A stretch of 64,000 nucleotides of DNA from Chryseolinea sp. H1M3-3 (GCF_029360725.1 NZ_JARKMY010000003.1:33781-97780); one strand, 5' to 3'. Counted from the first letter of the stretch, positions 19,101 to 27,574 are shown. Program-made: numbers and translations. Notes: generated by a model not told the origin, from the sequence alone.

Positions 19101-19309
19101 GTTCCTCTGTTGGTACCTTTTACAATTACATTCACCCCTGGTAAGCCGGATTCATCTTCAGAAGCGGTAACTGTACCGGTGACTGTTATCTCTTGCTGCT
19201 GTATTGGTTCCGAACCAATAGCGGAAGAAAAAACAACGCACTGAACAATGATTCCTAACAAGGAATGCCTGATCAGTTTTCTCAATAGTTTTTTGTATTT
19301 ATTCTGCAT
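16106..19309 (-). CDS. susC-like: SusC/RagA family TonB-dependent outer-membrane transporter
   Basis: 1067 residues. A signal peptide is followed by a carboxypeptidase-D-regulatory-like domain (VTGTVTASEDESGLPGVNVI to FSFIGYTTQEI), a linker with VVVVGYGTQQKVTLTGAVA, the plug (NMLTGRIAGVRVWQ, LVVIDGIPRSVDDF, DIEDISVLKDASAAIYGVRA, ANGVVLVTTKKG) and a long 22-strand barrel ending in YTVGVSAKF. It imports oligosaccharides into the periplasm using TonB energy. The length and the plug signature are those of the SusC subfamily rather than siderophore receptors. It is flanked by GH76 (18 bp upstream) and SusD. The partner enzymes suggest mannan oligosaccharides as cargo (inference). Confidence 0.97.
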   Translation of the reverse strand: MQNKYKKLLRKLIRHSLLGIIVQCVVFSSAIGSEPIQQQEITVTGTVTASEDESGLPGVNVIVKGTNRGTTTDTNGKYTILVPENNATLVFSFIGYTTQEIAVASQSVIDVVLGADVRQLNEVVVVGYGTQQKVTLTGAVANIKGDELRQTKNENPQNMLTGRIAGVRVWQRSAEPGTFNNNFDIRGLGSPLVVIDGIPRSVDDFQRLNPSDIEDISVLKDASAAIYGVRAANGVVLVTTKKGEKGKTSIIYNGSYTLQKPSGMPVLADPYETMTLYNERSMNNINGGSIIYGEDDFEAFRSGARRTTDWTSLLFSDFSPQTQHDVSINGGAEKTQYYVGMGYLFQEGFFKSGDLNYNKINLRTNITTELAKGLTFNLNLSGIADQRNTPYSSAVDIIRNYWRQGVLFPAYADPENTMLNYEGLDLEENTVAKMTSDISGYREYNQKYFQSSATLNFDFGTVSPALEGLSAKALVSYDYRNDDNTIYRKEYYQYAYNTSSGSYESKLYNSSSPNQIRRELFGKQQLLGQFILNYNRTIGDRHNVSGLVGYETQERKGDNFYAQRDLAFGMEYLFAGVNENQLGGMLSGLGDVYQYANAALFGRLNYTFADRYIVEGQFRYDGSSKFAKGQQWGFFPSASVGWRISEESFFKSSSALAFVDQLKIRASYGVLGDDGELQYDWATGYTYPAVGENAGAGYYNKYAPGYVFDGDFVFGVSTLALPNELITWFTANTFDVGVDFEGWNGLFGFSFDYFDRRREGRFARRTGALPTVVGAQAPRENLDSDRHFGIDLELSHRNTIGNFSYRIKAIGSITRQKYLTASEKGPWGNSYDRWRNDNLNNRFQGLEFGYEGAGRYENWDDIWSYPIYKERDILPGDYKYEDWNGDGEINGQDEHPYAYNQTPWMNFSLAYDCSYKSFDLNFLFQGTALGSMQYKEPLYSIWGTNGGGTLEQYLDRWHPVDPLADPYNPETDWVDGYYGFTGRYPRENSDFNRVSTTYLRLKSIELGYTLPKKIRAFSSMNVRVFANAYNLFTITGVKYVDPEHPDDDLGRMYPINKTYTVGVSAKF

Positions 19310-19327
19310 AGGCTAAACTGGCTTTAG

Positions 19328-20785
19328 TTATTTTTCAAGTTCATATCGCGCGAGCACGGCGTATTCGGCGGCAAAAGCAAAGCTGAACATGCCTTCTGTG
19401 TTGTTCTTGCCTTTGTCAAGGTTCCAGCCTACCAATAAATTTGTAGGGAGAACGCCTTCATAAAGAAAGTTGTCGTATCCGTAGTCGAGATTCTTTTGGA
19501 ATGAATCAATATAGTCTGCAACACCTCCGTAAGCAGGATATACATCTACATAGCCACGCATCAGCACGCCATTGAACCAGTTTCTGAATCCACTGATGTC
19601 ATAGGTATAGTAGCCCGGTCTCGTTTGTCCTAGCTTAGCAAAATATTGGAAACCGGCATCCGACAAATTTTTCGCATCCTCGAGATACACGTTTTCGCCA
19701 GTCGCACGATATAAATCCGCCCCCCCTGAAAGCATGGTGCCGCTGTTATAAGTTATCGGTGGGCCTACACGATCCGGGCAGGTACTTCCTCTACGATAGA
19801 CGAATCCGTTAACTGTTTCTGTTTGCGGGGTCCCGGGAGTGCAGCCACCCCGCATGTCATCGTACACGCCATCGGCACGAAGCAATTCGTTCTTTTGCCA
19901 CGCATATATTTTTTTCGCGAAATCCAGGTAATAATCGCTTTTCTTTAACTGCCTTGTCTGCCGTGTTTGTTTATCGGTTTCATCGATGTACCGGTAGGCT
20001 ACTTCATCGCTTTTATCTTTGTACAATTCATGCAGCCACACAAGCGGACTCACCATGGGTCCATTGCTGCATGCATGTTTTGTAACATAGCCGGGCCCCC
20101 AAGGAATACCGCCTCGTTCTGCACCATTTTCATCACGTGTGCAATCCCATCCATCAAGCACGTACTCCGTTAAATATTCTGCTTTCTCCAGATACTCGGC
20201 TTGACCAGTCACTTTGTAGGCTTCGAGAAGTTCGCGAATAAGCCACATCTGATCATCATACACGTTATCGATTGCTGCGACCTGTGCGGAGCCTTTCGAA
20301 CCACCGCGATTCACCCCATATACGGACCAATCCCGGGTTTGCGTATAGGAAACAAGTTGGAAGGTGCCCATGTAATAATCTGCATTGTCATACAACTTGT
20401 CCAGCAATTCCGAATACTTGTTAAAATGTTGGTCGTAAAGCGCGGGGTTGCCGTGTTCTTTTTGTGTTTCGAGCGCACGAAGGATAGCAGTTACCGCTTC
20501 AATGGCGCTGGTGTACATCCATATACTACCTTTTTCTTCGGAACGGACACCTGTATACGGATTGTAATACCTCGCCATCGCCATACCTTCTCCAGTAAAA
20601 TGGGACGAGACGGCTTTGTCGGTTAGCTCCATAGCACGAAGAAGATTTTTTTCAGCTAGGCTTACTTCCCCCGGAGGATTCACGGGGCTTTCTTCTGATA
20701 CGGTATCGCTGCACGCTGAGACTATTATTAGAAACACGAGAATGCATGTCGTGATCTTAAAAGTAATGGTGCGAAATTTTGTCAT
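19328..20785 (-). CDS. GH76 family endo-alpha-1,6-mannanase lipoprotein
   Basis: About 485 residues. A lipoprotein signal (FLIIVSACSD, Cys25) places it on the cell surface or periplasmic face. The GH76 (alpha/alpha)6 barrel is visible from residue about 45, with EKGSIWMYTSAIEAVTAILR, the catalytic double aspartate in DNVYDDQMWLIRELLEAY (about D177-D178), GGIPWGPGYVTKHACSNGPM and GTMLSGGADLYRATGE. GH76 enzymes cut the alpha-1,6-mannan backbone, producing oligosaccharides for SusC/D import and GH92 trimming. The ATG at 20785 is chosen over a GTG at 20797. It is packed tightly between the upstream binding lipoprotein (15 bp) and SusC. Very likely correct at family level. Confidence 0.93.
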   Translation of the reverse strand: MTKFRTITFKITTCILVFLIIVSACSDTVSEESPVNPPGEVSLAEKNLLRAMELTDKAVSSHFTGEGMAMARYYNPYTGVRSEEKGSIWMYTSAIEAVTAILRALETQKEHGNPALYDQHFNKYSELLDKLYDNADYYMGTFQLVSYTQTRDWSVYGVNRGGSKGSAQVAAIDNVYDDQMWLIRELLEAYKVTGQAEYLEKAEYLTEYVLDGWDCTRDENGAERGGIPWGPGYVTKHACSNGPMVSPLVWLHELYKDKSDEVAYRYIDETDKQTRQTRQLKKSDYYLDFAKKIYAWQKNELLRADGVYDDMRGGCTPGTPQTETVNGFVYRRGSTCPDRVGPPITYNSGTMLSGGADLYRATGENVYLEDAKNLSDAGFQYFAKLGQTRPGYYTYDISGFRNWFNGVLMRGYVDVYPAYGGVADYIDSFQKNLDYGYDNFLYEGVLPTNLLVGWNLDKGKNNTEGMFSFAFAAEYAVLARYELEK

Positions 20786-20800
20786 TGCTATATTCACGCT

Positions 20801-22612
20801 TTAGTTCAAATCGATTGTGTGAAAAACAAGTTTGTTCTCACCTGTATTCGCCTCGCCGTTATACACGCCAAAAGCGAGCGTTACATTCTTTCCATCGAAT
20901 TGTGACAAGTCATACACGAATGATGCATAACCTTCCGGGTTGCCCGACCCTCCATCCCCATGCTTAAATTTCCAGCAACCATCTGCGGCCGCGCTTGCTT
21001 CCTGGGCGGTATTTGATTGAGGCGCCACATGCGTAACCGTACCGTTGTCTTCAATAGCGGTAAGTTTGAAGTAAGTGAAGTTGCTCCCGAAATTGCGCGT
21101 TGTAAACGTCAGCTGGTTGCTGCCTGATGCAATGGCAAATTTCGCGTACATATATGCATCCGGCACTGTTGTACTGACCTCCGGTGTATTACGAGTTTTG
21201 AGGATATAACCTTCAGCAGGAAACACTTCCGGATCTTTCTTTAGTGGAACAAAAGACCACTCGGCGCCTACGTGGCCGACGTCACGCCATGCACGATAAG
21301 CATCTACATAATTATCGCGGTTCCCAGATACCGGACTTAAACCTGTAAATGATTTTTTTGTATGCGGCATGGTGGAGCGTGCCGTTTCCTGCGTAAGCTT
21401 CCATTCCGGAATGACTTCGGTACCCGGCAGCCAATCCCAGTTTGTTACCTTTCTGTCGGCAAAGCGAATCGCGCGAAGAACAAGTTGCTTCCAATAGTCG
21501 CCGGTAGCCTGCCGGTAAATGCCTATTGCGAGAATTACTTCTTTACCTACATACTCGCTTAAGTCAAATTCGAAGTCGGTATAATCACCGGATCCATAGG
21601 TTCGGTTGTCGCCAATTTTTACGGTAGCAGGCTGGGCCGCAGATAGGTCAATTACTTGTACGCCAAAATGTGCAGGACTTGCTTCGTCGGCATTGTGGGT
21701 GCGTAATCTTAATGATAAGATCTTGTTATCCGCAGTGATCAATTTACTTCCGTACACGAACGAATCGAATACATTGAGATCGGCTGGATTGGTCCGCTCA
21801 TCTTCATTATTACGAATCTGCAGTGTTGTTCCTTCGTTCTGCTCCTGCCATGCACCACGGAAATCAAGTGTGCTCATATAATCGCATGCCCAGTCCCAGT
21901 GAGGATAAGCATCGGCATTGCGTCCGCCACGATATTCATTGTAATACCATTTGTCAGCCGACGAAAGGTCGTCCGCAGTAAGTCCACGCAAAAGCTCCTG
22001 ACTTCCCATCGTCACGTTCATTGTTACGACGCCATCAATGAAGTCGCCGGGAGTTACCTGTCTAGTAAGCGTAACATAATTTTCTTTCGTAAACGTTACG
22101 GTATAGTTATCGACAACAAGATTTTCAATGGCGTAATTTCCATCGGCACCACTCTTCACGGTACCCGCAACCCCCACGGTAACATTGACGTCGGCTAGCG
22201 GTCCGCCACCGCTTTTTGCATCCGTAATAGCCCCAATGATTTTTGCTGAAGCATTCACCAACGTAACATCTACTGTGGCTACTTTGCCCTCATCAAAATC
22301 CCCAAATTGCACTGAGTTGCTGACGGTTAGCCATCCGGATTTGGAAAAAGTGACGGCATGTAATTTCAAGGATACATTTTCAACTGTGTACTTACCGTCC
22401 GCGCCCGTTGTGACCGACACATCCTCTTCGTCGATACCGGAAATGGTAACAGTCACATCCGAAACAGGTTGCCCGGCGCCATCGGTCACATTGCCGGTTA
22501 TTGTCCCGAAATTGTCATTAAGAGGTTCATCTTCGTTGTCGCAGGAACTCTGTATGACAAGGACCGTTCCCAGCAAAAGAATGTACCCGATAGCTCGTAG
22601 AATTCTATTCAT
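20801..22612 (-). CDS. Surface glycan-binding-like lipoprotein with two regulatory-like domains
   Basis: 603 residues, first gene of the locus. A lipoprotein signal (LLLGTVLVIQSSCDN) is followed by two tandem carboxypeptidase-regulatory-like beta-sandwiches (GTITGNVTDGAGQPVSDVTV, then IIGAITDAKSGGGPLADVNV), each with the GxYxxxN(V/L) strand pattern. Two larger beta-rich segments of similar style (about 215-385 and about 415-603) follow; both end in a phrase like GKEVILAIGIY / GKNVTLAFGVY, so they look like a duplicated carbohydrate-binding jelly roll. No catalytic motif is seen. Position and architecture suggest a surface glycan-binding protein helping GH76 and SusD; the ligand is inferred, not shown. 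Confidence 0.78.
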   Translation of the reverse strand: MNRILRAIGYILLLGTVLVIQSSCDNEDEPLNDNFGTITGNVTDGAGQPVSDVTVTISGIDEEDVSVTTGADGKYTVENVSLKLHAVTFSKSGWLTVSNSVQFGDFDEGKVATVDVTLVNASAKIIGAITDAKSGGGPLADVNVTVGVAGTVKSGADGNYAIENLVVDNYTVTFTKENYVTLTRQVTPGDFIDGVVTMNVTMGSQELLRGLTADDLSSADKWYYNEYRGGRNADAYPHWDWACDYMSTLDFRGAWQEQNEGTTLQIRNNEDERTNPADLNVFDSFVYGSKLITADNKILSLRLRTHNADEASPAHFGVQVIDLSAAQPATVKIGDNRTYGSGDYTDFEFDLSEYVGKEVILAIGIYRQATGDYWKQLVLRAIRFADRKVTNWDWLPGTEVIPEWKLTQETARSTMPHTKKSFTGLSPVSGNRDNYVDAYRAWRDVGHVGAEWSFVPLKKDPEVFPAEGYILKTRNTPEVSTTVPDAYMYAKFAIASGSNQLTFTTRNFGSNFTYFKLTAIEDNGTVTHVAPQSNTAQEASAAADGCWKFKHGDGGSGNPEGYASFVYDLSQFDGKNVTLAFGVYNGEANTGENKLVFHTIDLN

Positions 22613-23080
22613 AATCGGTTAGGATGGTTTAAGGTTTAACATGATCTCGTTTGCATCAAAAGCCTCTTCATTTCCGATGCGAAGAGACGCCTTCTATCGA
22701 TTGCAATTCGACTGCTAACGTTGTCATGTATTGGTTAAAAATCCGGTTAAAACAGGGTTAATGGCCGGAAAAAAATGTTAATCCTTAAAAATTGAGAAGC
22801 AACTGGCATCGGATAAAAGTGTTTGTTACCGGCTCTTGAATACATTTCTTAATGGCCGGATTATAGATATGGTGTGATGTTGATTTTAAGGCGGGCATTA
22901 AGTACGGGAAGAACACACTAAGACTATCCGGCAGCTATTGCTGCAAAAGATTGAAATAAATGAGCAACGTGAGGGACGCTCCGATTCTATTTCATAAACA
23001 GCCTGAATTTTATTCCAGGCGTTTCACATCGCTTGGAAGCTTGGCGTTCGTGTGGCCAATGTTAAAGCGAGAACCCTCCT
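22613..23080. other. Intergenic control region of the mannan locus
   Basis: About 470 bases between the first locus gene and a terminator. No gene is supported. It contains the GGTTAAAA repeat cluster listed separately. A good Bacteroidota promoter match (TTG and TAnnTTTG) on the minus strand was not found by eye. Confidence 0.5.
22733..22762. promoter_or_regulatory. Helically phased GGTTAA direct repeats, candidate operator
   Basis: GGTTAAAA starts at 22733 and again at 22745, and GGTTAA at 22756, so the three copies are spaced 12 and 11 bases, about one DNA turn. They lie some 120-150 bp before the first gene of the mannan locus, where a regulator would bind. A partial TTAA-containing copy follows near 22778. 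Confidence 0.4.
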
Positions 23081-23119
23081 AAAAAAAGCCACCTTTATGA
23101 CTTTCTACATCCAGGTGGC
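23081..23119 (-). terminator. Intrinsic terminator of the alpha/beta hydrolase gene
   Basis: On the minus strand GCCACCT and AGGTGGC make a perfect 7-bp stem with an 18-base loop, followed by seven T residues. It is about 70 bp downstream of the hydrolase stop at 23191. Confidence 0.7.
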
Positions 23120-23190
23120 GCGTAGGATCCCAATAGGTGCATCGAAAAACTCTTAAGCTTAATTTAAGAAACGCAGTCTTTAATCGCGTT

Positions 23191-24132
23191 TTAAAATGTC
23201 GGTGGCTTGGCATTCAGATCAGAATCCAGGAAATCGGTGATCATGGGTATCAACCAATCTGTCCGCTGCATCATGCCTATATGGGTAGTACCCGGTACAA
23301 TGGCAAGGCGGGATTTAGGAAGTCCATGGATATCACCCATTTTTCCACCACCCTTTGCACGGAAGAGCTCCAGTGCATGCTCATATCGTACGCCGTCGGC
23401 ATCCCCAATCGCCATAAATATCGGTGCTTGTATATTTTTTACATTCCTGGACCAGTCATAAGGCTTCACATCAATGCTGATAACCTTCTTCACGAATTCG
23501 GGAAAATGTGCCGGATCGTTTCCGAGACTATCATATTGCTTTTGAATTGGCGTGCCTTTAAACATGTCTGCTGTGAACGTGGAAAAGCTTTCCGCGACAT
23601 CGGGCCACCAGCCATCATGGGTATAGGTGCCTGACAGTACCACGAGCCGGCGTACTTGTTCGGGATGACGAACAGCTACCTGAAAGGCTACACCACCGCC
23701 CATGCTGTATCCCAAGATGTCCGCACTATCTACTTTGAGGTGCTTAAGCAGGCCGGATACATCGTCTGCCATACCTTCATAACTTAGTTCACGGGCTATA
23801 TCTCTAGTCCGACCATGCCCTTGCATTTCAGCAACTATTACTTTTCGATCTCTGGCGAGCAGGGGTATGATATGCGACCAATTCAGAGGTATATTCATAA
23901 AAGAGCCGTGGATGAGTACGATGGGCTGACCTTTACCATACACCTCATAGTACATTTTCAATCCGTTTACATCGGCATGGCCGCTTTCCGTCGCCTTTAT
24001 GTGGTGACTAACAACGGTATCCTTAGGCGCCGCTGAAGTTACCTGGTTTTCGTTCTGTTGGGATTGGCAAGATGTTATTATAAGTACAACAATGGCAATC
24101 CAGACACCGGTTATAAAATGCGTATTCATCAT
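23191..24132 (-). CDS. Alpha/beta-hydrolase lipoprotein
   Basis: 313 residues. The lipoprotein signal (IVVLIITSCQSQ) anchors it to a membrane on the periplasmic side. The alpha/beta-hydrolase fold shows the oxyanion segment PIVLIHGSFMN, the nucleophile elbow GYSMGGG (Ser of GYSMG), the acid in AIGDADGVRY and the histidine in PGTTHIGMM. This is the order expected for the Ser-Asp-His triad of esterase/haloperoxidase-like hydrolases. Substrate unknown. A second ATG one codon later is equally possible as the start. It is a monocistronic-looking gene, with its own terminator downstream and a 300-bp gap to the divergent flavin reductase-like gene. Confidence 0.9.
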   Translation of the reverse strand: MMNTHFITGVWIAIVVLIITSCQSQQNENQVTSAAPKDTVVSHHIKATESGHADVNGLKMYYEVYGKGQPIVLIHGSFMNIPLNWSHIIPLLARDRKVIVAEMQGHGRTRDIARELSYEGMADDVSGLLKHLKVDSADILGYSMGGGVAFQVAVRHPEQVRRLVVLSGTYTHDGWWPDVAESFSTFTADMFKGTPIQKQYDSLGNDPAHFPEFVKKVISIDVKPYDWSRNVKNIQAPIFMAIGDADGVRYEHALELFRAKGGGKMGDIHGLPKSRLAIVPGTTHIGMMQRTDWLIPMITDFLDSDLNAKPPTF

Positions 24133-24436
24133 GTTGTATTTTTTTTACAAAGCTCGGCAAAATAACACACTACGCAGAGGGCGTATGCGACAAATTACCG
24201 GGCCAAAAGCGAGGTGCACCAGTTTTAACTTCAGCGTATCACCATGATGAGACTTCACATGAAATACCATTTCAATCAGGACCATCAGCAAGCACAGCTC
24301 GTTGTATTTTTTTACTTTTGAATGTTGAGTTGGACCGTAGTCCGCTCTCCTACAGATTTTAGAGAGGTCGACAAAGTGGGTAAGTTATGGAATTGCGTTG
24401 TAAATAACATCCAAAGATTTTAGACTGAGATTTATT
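24133..24436. other. Divergent intergenic region
   Basis: About 300 bases between two divergent genes, no gene seen. A TACTTTTG at 24313-24320 fits the Bacteroidota minus-seven element for the plus-strand flavin reductase-like gene, but no TTG stands at the usual minus-33 spacing, so the promoter call is weak. Confidence 0.35.
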
Positions 24437-24988
24437 ATGAAAAATTATCCTATTAAAAAAGTATACCGACTGATGGAGCCAAGTCCTATTGTGTTGGTGA
24501 CAACTTATCATCGTGGAAAACCAAACGTTATGACAATGGGCTTTCACATGATGATTCAGCATGACCCACCTCTTATCGGGGCAGTCATCGGTCCGTGGGA
24601 CTATAGTTACAAAGCTTTAAAGTCAACACGTGAATGTGTTATCGGTATTCCGGGAGCTGATCTGGCAGAAAAAGTTGTTGACATCGGCAATTGTTCAGGA
24701 GAGGACATTGATAAGTTCAAAAAGTTCAGACTGACGTCGAGACCCTCCCAAGATGTAGGCGCACCGTTAATAGAGGCCTGCATTGCAAACATCGAATGTA
24801 AAGTCGTCGATACGCGGATGGTAAGCCGGTATAACCTCTTCATTTTGGAGGCCGTTAGAGCATGGGTGAATCCCGGAAGAAAGGAACAAAGAACACTTCA
24901 TCATCAAGGAAACGGCACGTTCAAAGTGGATGGCAAAATCATTGACTTACGCGAACGGATGGTAAAGTGGCGCGAATTTGTTGACTAA
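24437..24988 (+). CDS. Flavin reductase-like FMN-binding domain protein
   Basis: 183 residues, cytoplasmic. The split-barrel FMN-binding fold is seen in PSPIVLVTTYHRGKPNVMTM, GAVIGPWDYSYKALKSTREC, VIGIPGADLAEKVVDIGNCSG and LIEACIANIECKVVDTRMV. This is the signature order of flavin reductase-like proteins that reduce or bind FMN, often supplying reduced flavin or acting as stand-alone oxidoreductases. Length is typical. It is a single gene followed by an intrinsic terminator; the partner enzyme is not visible nearby. Function at the level of fold is firm, the reaction is not. Confidence 0.9.
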   Translation: MKNYPIKKVYRLMEPSPIVLVTTYHRGKPNVMTMGFHMMIQHDPPLIGAVIGPWDYSYKALKSTRECVIGIPGADLAEKVVDIGNCSGEDIDKFKKFRLTSRPSQDVGAPLIEACIANIECKVVDTRMVSRYNLFILEAVRAWVNPGRKEQRTLHHQGNGTFKVDGKIIDLRERMVKWREFVD

Positions 24989-25065
24989 AACAACAGATTG
25001 GAATGGGTTCTTGTCAGTGCTGTTCAATATCAACATCATCACCTTCGATTGCCTGTATGATGAAA

Positions 25066-25095
25066 CAGGTCCCTCCTTGTGAGGGACCTGTTTTT
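25066..25095 (+). terminator. Strong intrinsic terminator between convergent genes
   Basis: CAGGTCCCTC and GAGGGACCTG form a perfect 10-bp stem with a 5-base loop, followed by TTTTT. It ends the flavin reductase-like transcript and may also serve the converging SDR gene. Confidence 0.85.
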
Positions 25096-25097
25096 CA

Positions 25098-25934
25098 TTA
25101 AAAATCAGTACTCGTTGCAAGCGTTCTTACCTCTTCCATGTCTTTGGTGACAGCATCAATCTTCTGCGCTGCAAAATTGTAAGCATCGCTTCCAAGAAAA
25201 AGATGCGTCAATGGTTTCCCAGCTTCGGCTACTTTGATGATTACGTCAATAGCTTTCTCAGGATCCCCCTGTTGCTTACCGTTTATGTTGTTTTGGTGAA
25301 GCGCCTGTGACTCTCTCACAGATTTATAATCGGAGATTTCATGCTTCGGTACTTGAAGCGAATCCTTTTCAAGAAAGTTCGTACGGAAGTATCCGGGAGA
25401 AACAATAGTAACATTGATTCCGAATTGTTTGACTTCAGCCGCGAGCGACTCAGAGAAACCGTGCATGGCAAACTTCGTCGCACAATAAATCCCGAAGCCA
25501 GGGAACGCACCGGTGAACCCTCCTACAGAAGCGATATTAAAAATATGACCCGATCCTTGCTTACGCAGATATGGCATCGCTTTTCGAATTACGTTCAATG
25601 AACCGAATACGTTGACATCAAAGTTTGCGCGGGCCTCTGCATCAGAGAGTTCTTCCAGAGAACCTGCTAATCCATAGCCAGCGTTGTTAGCAATTACATC
25701 GATCGAACCAAATTTTTTTATCGTTTCATCGATAGCTTTACCTACGCTGTTTTCATCTACGAGGTCGACAGCAAGAGGTAAGAAGCCAGAGGCCTCGCCA
25801 ACAGCACGCCGCAGTTCTTTCAAGTTTCTTGTAGTAGCCGCAACGTTATAACCTGTTGTCAGCAATTTTTTCACCATTGTCAATCCTAATCCTTTGGATG
25901 CGCCGGTAACAAACCATGTTTTCATATGTGACAT
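25098..25934 (-). CDS. Short-chain dehydrogenase/reductase (classical SDR)
   Basis: 278 residues, cytoplasmic NAD(P)-dependent oxidoreductase. The cofactor motif TGASKGLG (residues about 10-17), NNAG, the catalytic serine in FNIASVGG and the YCATK motif (catalytic Tyr and Lys) are all present in the right order. TTRN after the second strand favours NADP(H) (inference). The C-terminus resembles the subgroup often annotated as oxidoreductase downstream of an AraC regulator. A second ATG three codons in (25925) could also be the start. The AraC regulator at 26338-27237 lies upstream on the same strand and probably controls it. Substrate unknown. Confidence 0.92.
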   Translation of the reverse strand: MSHMKTWFVTGASKGLGLTMVKKLLTTGYNVAATTRNLKELRRAVGEASGFLPLAVDLVDENSVGKAIDETIKKFGSIDVIANNAGYGLAGSLEELSDAEARANFDVNVFGSLNVIRKAMPYLRKQGSGHIFNIASVGGFTGAFPGFGIYCATKFAMHGFSESLAAEVKQFGINVTIVSPGYFRTNFLEKDSLQVPKHEISDYKSVRESQALHQNNINGKQQGDPEKAIDVIIKVAEAGKPLTHLFLGSDAYNFAAQKIDAVTKDMEEVRTLATSTDF

Positions 25935-26013
25935 TTTGTTTTTGATTTATTCAACAAAATTATCACTGATGGCTCTCCTACAATTGTGACGCTGAAACCA
26001 ATACTTGTTCAAT

Positions 26014-26334
26014 TCAAACAGCTTTCCGAAAATGTATTTTAGTAATAAGATGGAAGAACTCCATCAAGTAAGTCTTCTGAAGATGGTCGGAGAAAATATA
26101 TTTCGAGTTCCTTTCACCATTAAGTTTATGCAATACTTCTATGATCGCACTATCGTCATTTGAATTTAACAAATAGGTAACTTCCTTACGACCGAAGATC
26201 CCAAGTGTGTTTATGTGACGCATAGCTGGTGCAGGAAGGAAATCGTTTGGGAAGGAATATACAATCCGGCGTCCTGTATATTCTGATACGTGCGCAATGT
26301 CAAATTGACCCTTCCTCCTCGTTAAGGTAAGCAT
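26014..26334 (-). CDS. Small protein of unknown origin, possibly a truncated regulator sensor domain
   Basis: 106 residues, starting 4 bases after the end of the AraC gene and ending 80 bp before the SDR. No family recognised with confidence. Phrases such as DFLPAPAMRHINTLGIFG and HLQKTYLMEFFHLITKIH recall the sensor half and linker of AraC-type regulators, but no DNA-binding domain follows, so it may be a fragment left by duplication of the neighbouring regulator. It could equally be a genuine small gene co-transcribed with the AraC regulator. Confidence 0.4.
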   Translation of the reverse strand: MLTLTRRKGQFDIAHVSEYTGRRIVYSFPNDFLPAPAMRHINTLGIFGRKEVTYLLNSNDDSAIIEVLHKLNGERNSKYIFSDHLQKTYLMEFFHLITKIHFRKAV

Positions 26335-26337
26335 GTC

Positions 26338-27237
26338 CTACTTTCTATATGCTGATGGTGTAACCTCCGCATATTTTTTGAAGAAATGATTGAAGTGCGC
26401 AGGATCTTCAAATCCCAGGCAGTAGCTAATCTCAGCAATATTCCAATTAGTATGCTTAAGCAGAATTTTAGCTTCATTGGCCAGTCTGTTAAAAATATGA
26501 TCACTGGTCGTCCGTCCGGTGGTAATGCGTACAGCGCGATTGAGATGGTTCACGTGCACAGAAAGCTGCTCTGCATAATCCCTTGCCGAACGAAGGGTGA
26601 AGCGTTGCGTAGGTGATTCAATGGGAAATTGTCTTTCCAGGAGTTCTGTAAAGATCGCAGTGATTCGGGCACTGGCTGATGTATGCTGATACAACGTCTC
26701 CGTGGGTTGTATCTTCAACGCATAGTGTGCGATCTCCATGGTATAATTTCTCAGCAAATCATACTTATAAACATAATCCGACTTAATTTCCTCCAACATC
26801 TTCTCAAACACATTGCTTACATATTTGTCTTGCACTTTGCTCAGGAAATAACTGGGTTTATTCGCAGGTTGAAACATCGGTAATTCGCCAATACCACCGG
26901 GCAGATGTCTTGTAAAAAAACCTTCTTTGAAAATGATAAAGTATCCTGTGGGGTCGCCGGAAAGTTGTTCGAATGTATACGGAACCTGGGGATTGAAGAA
27001 GATGAGCGACGTGCCTGACACTTCGACACTTTTCTCGGCATAATGATAAACATGGCGGCCACGGATCAGCACGACCTTATAATAGTCACGCCGGCTATAC
27101 GCAACGGGATGGCTGTTAGGACCTACACAATCTTCAATACGAAAAACATTGAAATGCCCTATCTCCCTTCTCAGGTTTTGAGGCATCCAGTTGAACTTTT
27201 GCTTGTAGAAATCTTCAATTGTCTCTGTCTTTTTCAT
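26338..27237 (-). CDS. AraC-family transcriptional regulator
   Basis: About 299 residues. An N-terminal cupin-like sensor (YYKVVLIRGRHVYHYAEKSV, LIFFNPQVPYTFEQL) is followed by the C-terminal double helix-turn-helix (RDYAEQLSVHVNHLNRAVRI, then WNIAEISYCLGFEDPAHFNH), ending in TPSAYRK, the usual AraC terminus. The start at 27237 is chosen because MKKTETIEDFYKQKF matches the usual beginning of the family; 27255 is also open. It lies upstream of the SDR on the same strand, a common regulator-oxidoreductase pairing, so control of the SDR is likely. Confidence 0.92.
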   Translation of the reverse strand: MKKTETIEDFYKQKFNWMPQNLRREIGHFNVFRIEDCVGPNSHPVAYSRRDYYKVVLIRGRHVYHYAEKSVEVSGTSLIFFNPQVPYTFEQLSGDPTGYFIIFKEGFFTRHLPGGIGELPMFQPANKPSYFLSKVQDKYVSNVFEKMLEEIKSDYVYKYDLLRNYTMEIAHYALKIQPTETLYQHTSASARITAIFTELLERQFPIESPTQRFTLRSARDYAEQLSVHVNHLNRAVRITTGRTTSDHIFNRLANEAKILLKHTNWNIAEISYCLGFEDPAHFNHFFKKYAEVTPSAYRK

Positions 27238-27574
27238 CGTTCCTATGCTTATCATTAACGTTCCCGAAGGAAAATATATTCAGGGTGAGCCAAACGCCAA
27301 GGTATTTATGGGATGTGTGGCTTTTGCTTCAAAGTTAGAAAAACAAAATAAAGCGGCTCTTACCCAATTCAAACCGTTACTTGCGAAATTCAAACATGAC
27401 GTGAAAACGTAAACCGGTTCGTAAAAGAGTTTTTGGGCGTAGACGACGATTTTTGAATTCAAGGTGATGGGTCGTTAATGTCACCATCACCTTACAGGAT
27501 TGGAGCAACCAAAGAGCTCGGCACGTACGCACCTGAAGCGCACACAGGTTTAAAGAGACGTCGTCTATGAAAAT
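27238..27574. other. Intergenic region with a perfect inverted repeat
   Basis: About 340 bases. GGTGATGG (27463-27470) and CCATCACC (27484-27491) form an 8-bp stem with a 13-base loop, downstream of the DUF4256 gene on the minus strand. There is no T-run, so it is a possible but not proven terminator. A 60-codon frame here has no protein-like features. Confidence 0.4.

Noticed and set aside
22613..23080. Standard Bacteroidota promoter for the mannan locus
   Set aside because: No TTG/TAnnTTTG pair with proper spacing could be found on the minus strand, so no promoter was annotated.
27280..27462. 60-codon minus-strand frame between AraC and DUF4256
   Set aside because: No recognisable domain or start context, Cys- and Phe-rich random-looking composition, and it is overlapped by an inverted repeat region.
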